64,000 bases of DNA from Thalassotalea mangrovi (GTDB lineage Bacteria; Pseudomonadota; Gammaproteobacteria; Enterobacterales; Alteromonadaceae): positions 44,205 through 108,204 of the forward strand of contig NZ_SWDB01000014.1 in the NCBI RefSeq assembly GCF_005116735.1, in the 5' to 3' direction. The notes under the pieces are model-generated. The model ran no database searches and was not told the origin of the DNA. It worked only from the letters and a program-made list of their open reading frames with translations. The position numbers and the translations under genes were made by a program. This document shows, in pieces, positions 62,933 to 64,000 of this stretch; the first letter of the stretch is position 1; the number at the start of each line of letters is the position of its first letter.

Positions 62933-63679
62933 ATGCAGTCAACGCAAGAACGATTAATTATTCTCGATACAGAAACAACGGGTATTGATCCCAAAGCCGG
63001 TCATCGTATTGTTGAGATCGGTTGTGTGGAAATGGTCAATCGGAAACTGACAGGTCGCAGTTACCATGTATATATCAATCCACAGATGGAGATGGAGCAG
63101 GAAGTTATTGATGTTCACGGCTTAACCAATGACTTTCTTGCAGATAAGCCGCTGTTCCATCAGGTTGCCAATGAGTTTATCGAGTTTATCCGTGGTGCCG
63201 AACTGGTAATACATAATGCCAAGTTCGACGTCGGCTTTATGGATCACGAATTTGCCATGGTAAATCGCGGCCTGCCAATGACGGCCGATATCTGTTCCAT
63301 TACCGATACCCTGGCGGTTTCAAGGGACGAGTTTGGCTCACCGAAAACCCTTGACTACCTGGCGAAATTCTATCGGGTTGATAAATTAGTGGACCGTACT
63401 TACCACGGCGCTTTGATCGATGCGCAACTACTGGCGTTTGTCTATATAGAGATGACGCGCCGGCAAAATACCCTGAACCTGCAACATGGCGACGGTAATG
63501 ATGGCGATTCGTTAGGCATTCGTCGTTTGGATGCAAATCGAGCCGCGCTGCCGGTGGTAATGGCGGGCACTGAAGAACTCCAGGCCCACGAAGAGCGTCT
63601 TGATATCGTCGAGCAGAAGGGGAGTGCGCCTATCTGGCGAGCGTCAGCGGAGCCAATTGAAGCTGAAAAAGCTCAATAA
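62933..63679 (+). CDS. dnaQ: DNA polymerase III epsilon subunit (proofreading exonuclease)
   Basis: A 248-residue 3'-5' exonuclease of the replicase. LIILDTETTGIDPKAGHRIVEIG holds D12 and E14, LVIHNAKFDVGFMDHEF the next aspartate, and RTYHGALIDAQLLAFVYIEM the H and last D. The C-terminal 60 residues carry the alpha-binding tail (RLDIVEQKGSAPIWR). It diverges from rnhA and tRNA-Asp genes follow, as aspV does in E. coli. Confidence 0.97.
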   Translation: MQSTQERLIILDTETTGIDPKAGHRIVEIGCVEMVNRKLTGRSYHVYINPQMEMEQEVIDVHGLTNDFLADKPLFHQVANEFIEFIRGAELVIHNAKFDVGFMDHEFAMVNRGLPMTADICSITDTLAVSRDEFGSPKTLDYLAKFYRVDKLVDRTYHGALIDAQLLAFVYIEMTRRQNTLNLQHGDGNDGDSLGIRRLDANRAALPVVMAGTEELQAHEERLDIVEQKGSAPIWRASAEPIEAEKAQ

Positions 63680-63754
63680 ATACGCAAGCTAACAGCAAGT
63701 TTTACACATTTGTACGACATTTGTTCAGTCAGCAGGTTTTATCTGAAAAAAGTG

Positions 63755-63783
63755 TTGACTCATGCAAATCATAACCGTATTAT
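63755..63783 (+). promoter_or_regulatory. Sigma-70 promoter of the tRNA-Asp genes
   Basis: TTGACT at 63755-63760 and TATTAT at 63778-63783 with a 17-base spacer, followed by a GC-rich discriminator (TCCCGCCGC). This matches the form of the tRNA-Ala promoter at 40866. Confidence 0.75.
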
Positions 63784-63825
63784 TCCCGCCGCATTCAACG
63801 ACATGTTGAGCAAAGACCGAGTAGC

Positions 63826-63902
63826 GGAGTGGTAGTTCAGTTGGTTAGAATACCGGCCTGTCACGCCGGGGGTCGCGGGTTCGAGTCCCGTCCACTCCGC
63901 CA
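63826..63902 (+). tRNA. tRNA-Asp (anticodon GTC)
   Basis: A 77-base cloverleaf with encoded CCA. Acceptor GGAGTGG/CCACTCC, anticodon arm CCGGC-CTGTCAC-GCCGG, T arm GGGTTCGAGTCCC. Confidence 0.97.
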
Positions 63903-63930
63903 AATCTGTCTTTAAATTTGTATCCTTTGT

Positions 63931-64000
63931 GGAGTGGTAGTTCAGTTGGTTAGAATACCGGCCTGTCACGCCGGGGGTCGCGGGTTCGAGTCCCGTCCAC
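63931..64000 (+). tRNA. tRNA-Asp (anticodon GTC), 3' end cut by window
   Basis: Identical to the preceding tRNA-Asp over the visible 70 bases, starting 28 bases after it. The last seven bases (TCCGCCA expected) fall outside the window. Confidence 0.93.

Noticed and set aside
63769-63969. Minus-strand reading frame across the tRNA-Asp genes (contains TGRYSNQLNYHS twice)
   Set aside because: This is the antisense of tRNA-Asp, a well-known false protein found in many databases; the repeat in it is only the duplicated tRNA.

Overview
The window looks like a chromosomal segment of a marine gammaproteobacterium of the Alteromonadales (Colwelliaceae or Alteromonadaceae type). The basis is judgement from gene content, not a search: the grxD-peroxiredoxin-rnt, tesA/ybbA/ybbP, apbC-dcd, yciB-yciI and rnhA/dnaQ-tRNA-Asp neighbourhoods, a leukotriene-A4-hydrolase-like M1 aminopeptidase, DUF3300, DUF4382 and DUF5916 proteins, a rhombosortase, and a REP-associated transposase of a type common in such genomes. 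Most of the sequence is core genome. There is no prophage, CRISPR array or plasmid module.

Layout. 1-5.2 kb: end of grxD, a 2-Cys peroxiredoxin, RNase T, a secreted M1 peptidase and an OmpA-type lipoprotein. 5.4-9.4 kb: an ATP-grasp enzyme, a rhombosortase, a DTW-domain tRNA enzyme and gamma-glutamyltransferase. 9.48-9.94 kb: a small element bounded by GACACCCA repeats. 10.1-14.8 kb: cysK, then a MoxR ATPase / VWA / RDD trio. 15.0-17.7 kb: a DUF3300 protein, a DUF3293 protein and a tiny lipoprotein. 17.9-24.9 kb: an AraC-type regulator followed by a tight five-gene run (bile-acid-family symporter, epimerase, secreted heme-c/beta-propeller protein, MFS transporter, SDR) that looks like an uptake-and-conversion pathway for an unknown small molecule. 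25-33.4 kb: DUF4174 protein, patatin phospholipase, membrane protein, two spondin-domain proteins with an orphan response regulator, a DnaQ-fold exonuclease and a DUF4382 lipoprotein. 33.8-35.5 kb: a REP-associated tyrosine transposase (RAYT) flanked by inverted groups of the same GACACCCA repeats.

35.5-40.4 kb: metG facing apbC-dcd, then a YvcK-type protein. 40.9-41.8 kb: one tRNA-Ala(GGC) and four identical tRNA-Glu(TTC). 42.1-50 kb: tesA/ybbA/ybbP, a YfcH-type epimerase, PerM-like transporter, polysaccharide deacetylase and yciB-yciI. 50-53 kb: sulfotransferase, M24 peptidase and an unknown protein. 53.1-57.3 kb: sbcDC. 57.4-62.2 kb: DUF5916 outer-membrane protein, a DUF599/DUF2919-like membrane pair and a persulfide-dioxygenase-like MBL protein. 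62.2-64 kb: divergent rnhA and dnaQ and two tRNA-Asp genes, the second cut by the window edge.

The points most worth a second look are the RAYT element with its apparently transposase-less relative 24 kb away (same repeat word, same inverted layout), the AraC-controlled cluster around a heme-c/beta-propeller fusion, the MoxR-VWA-RDD trio with a degenerate MIDAS motif, and the paired spondin proteins next to an orphan response regulator.
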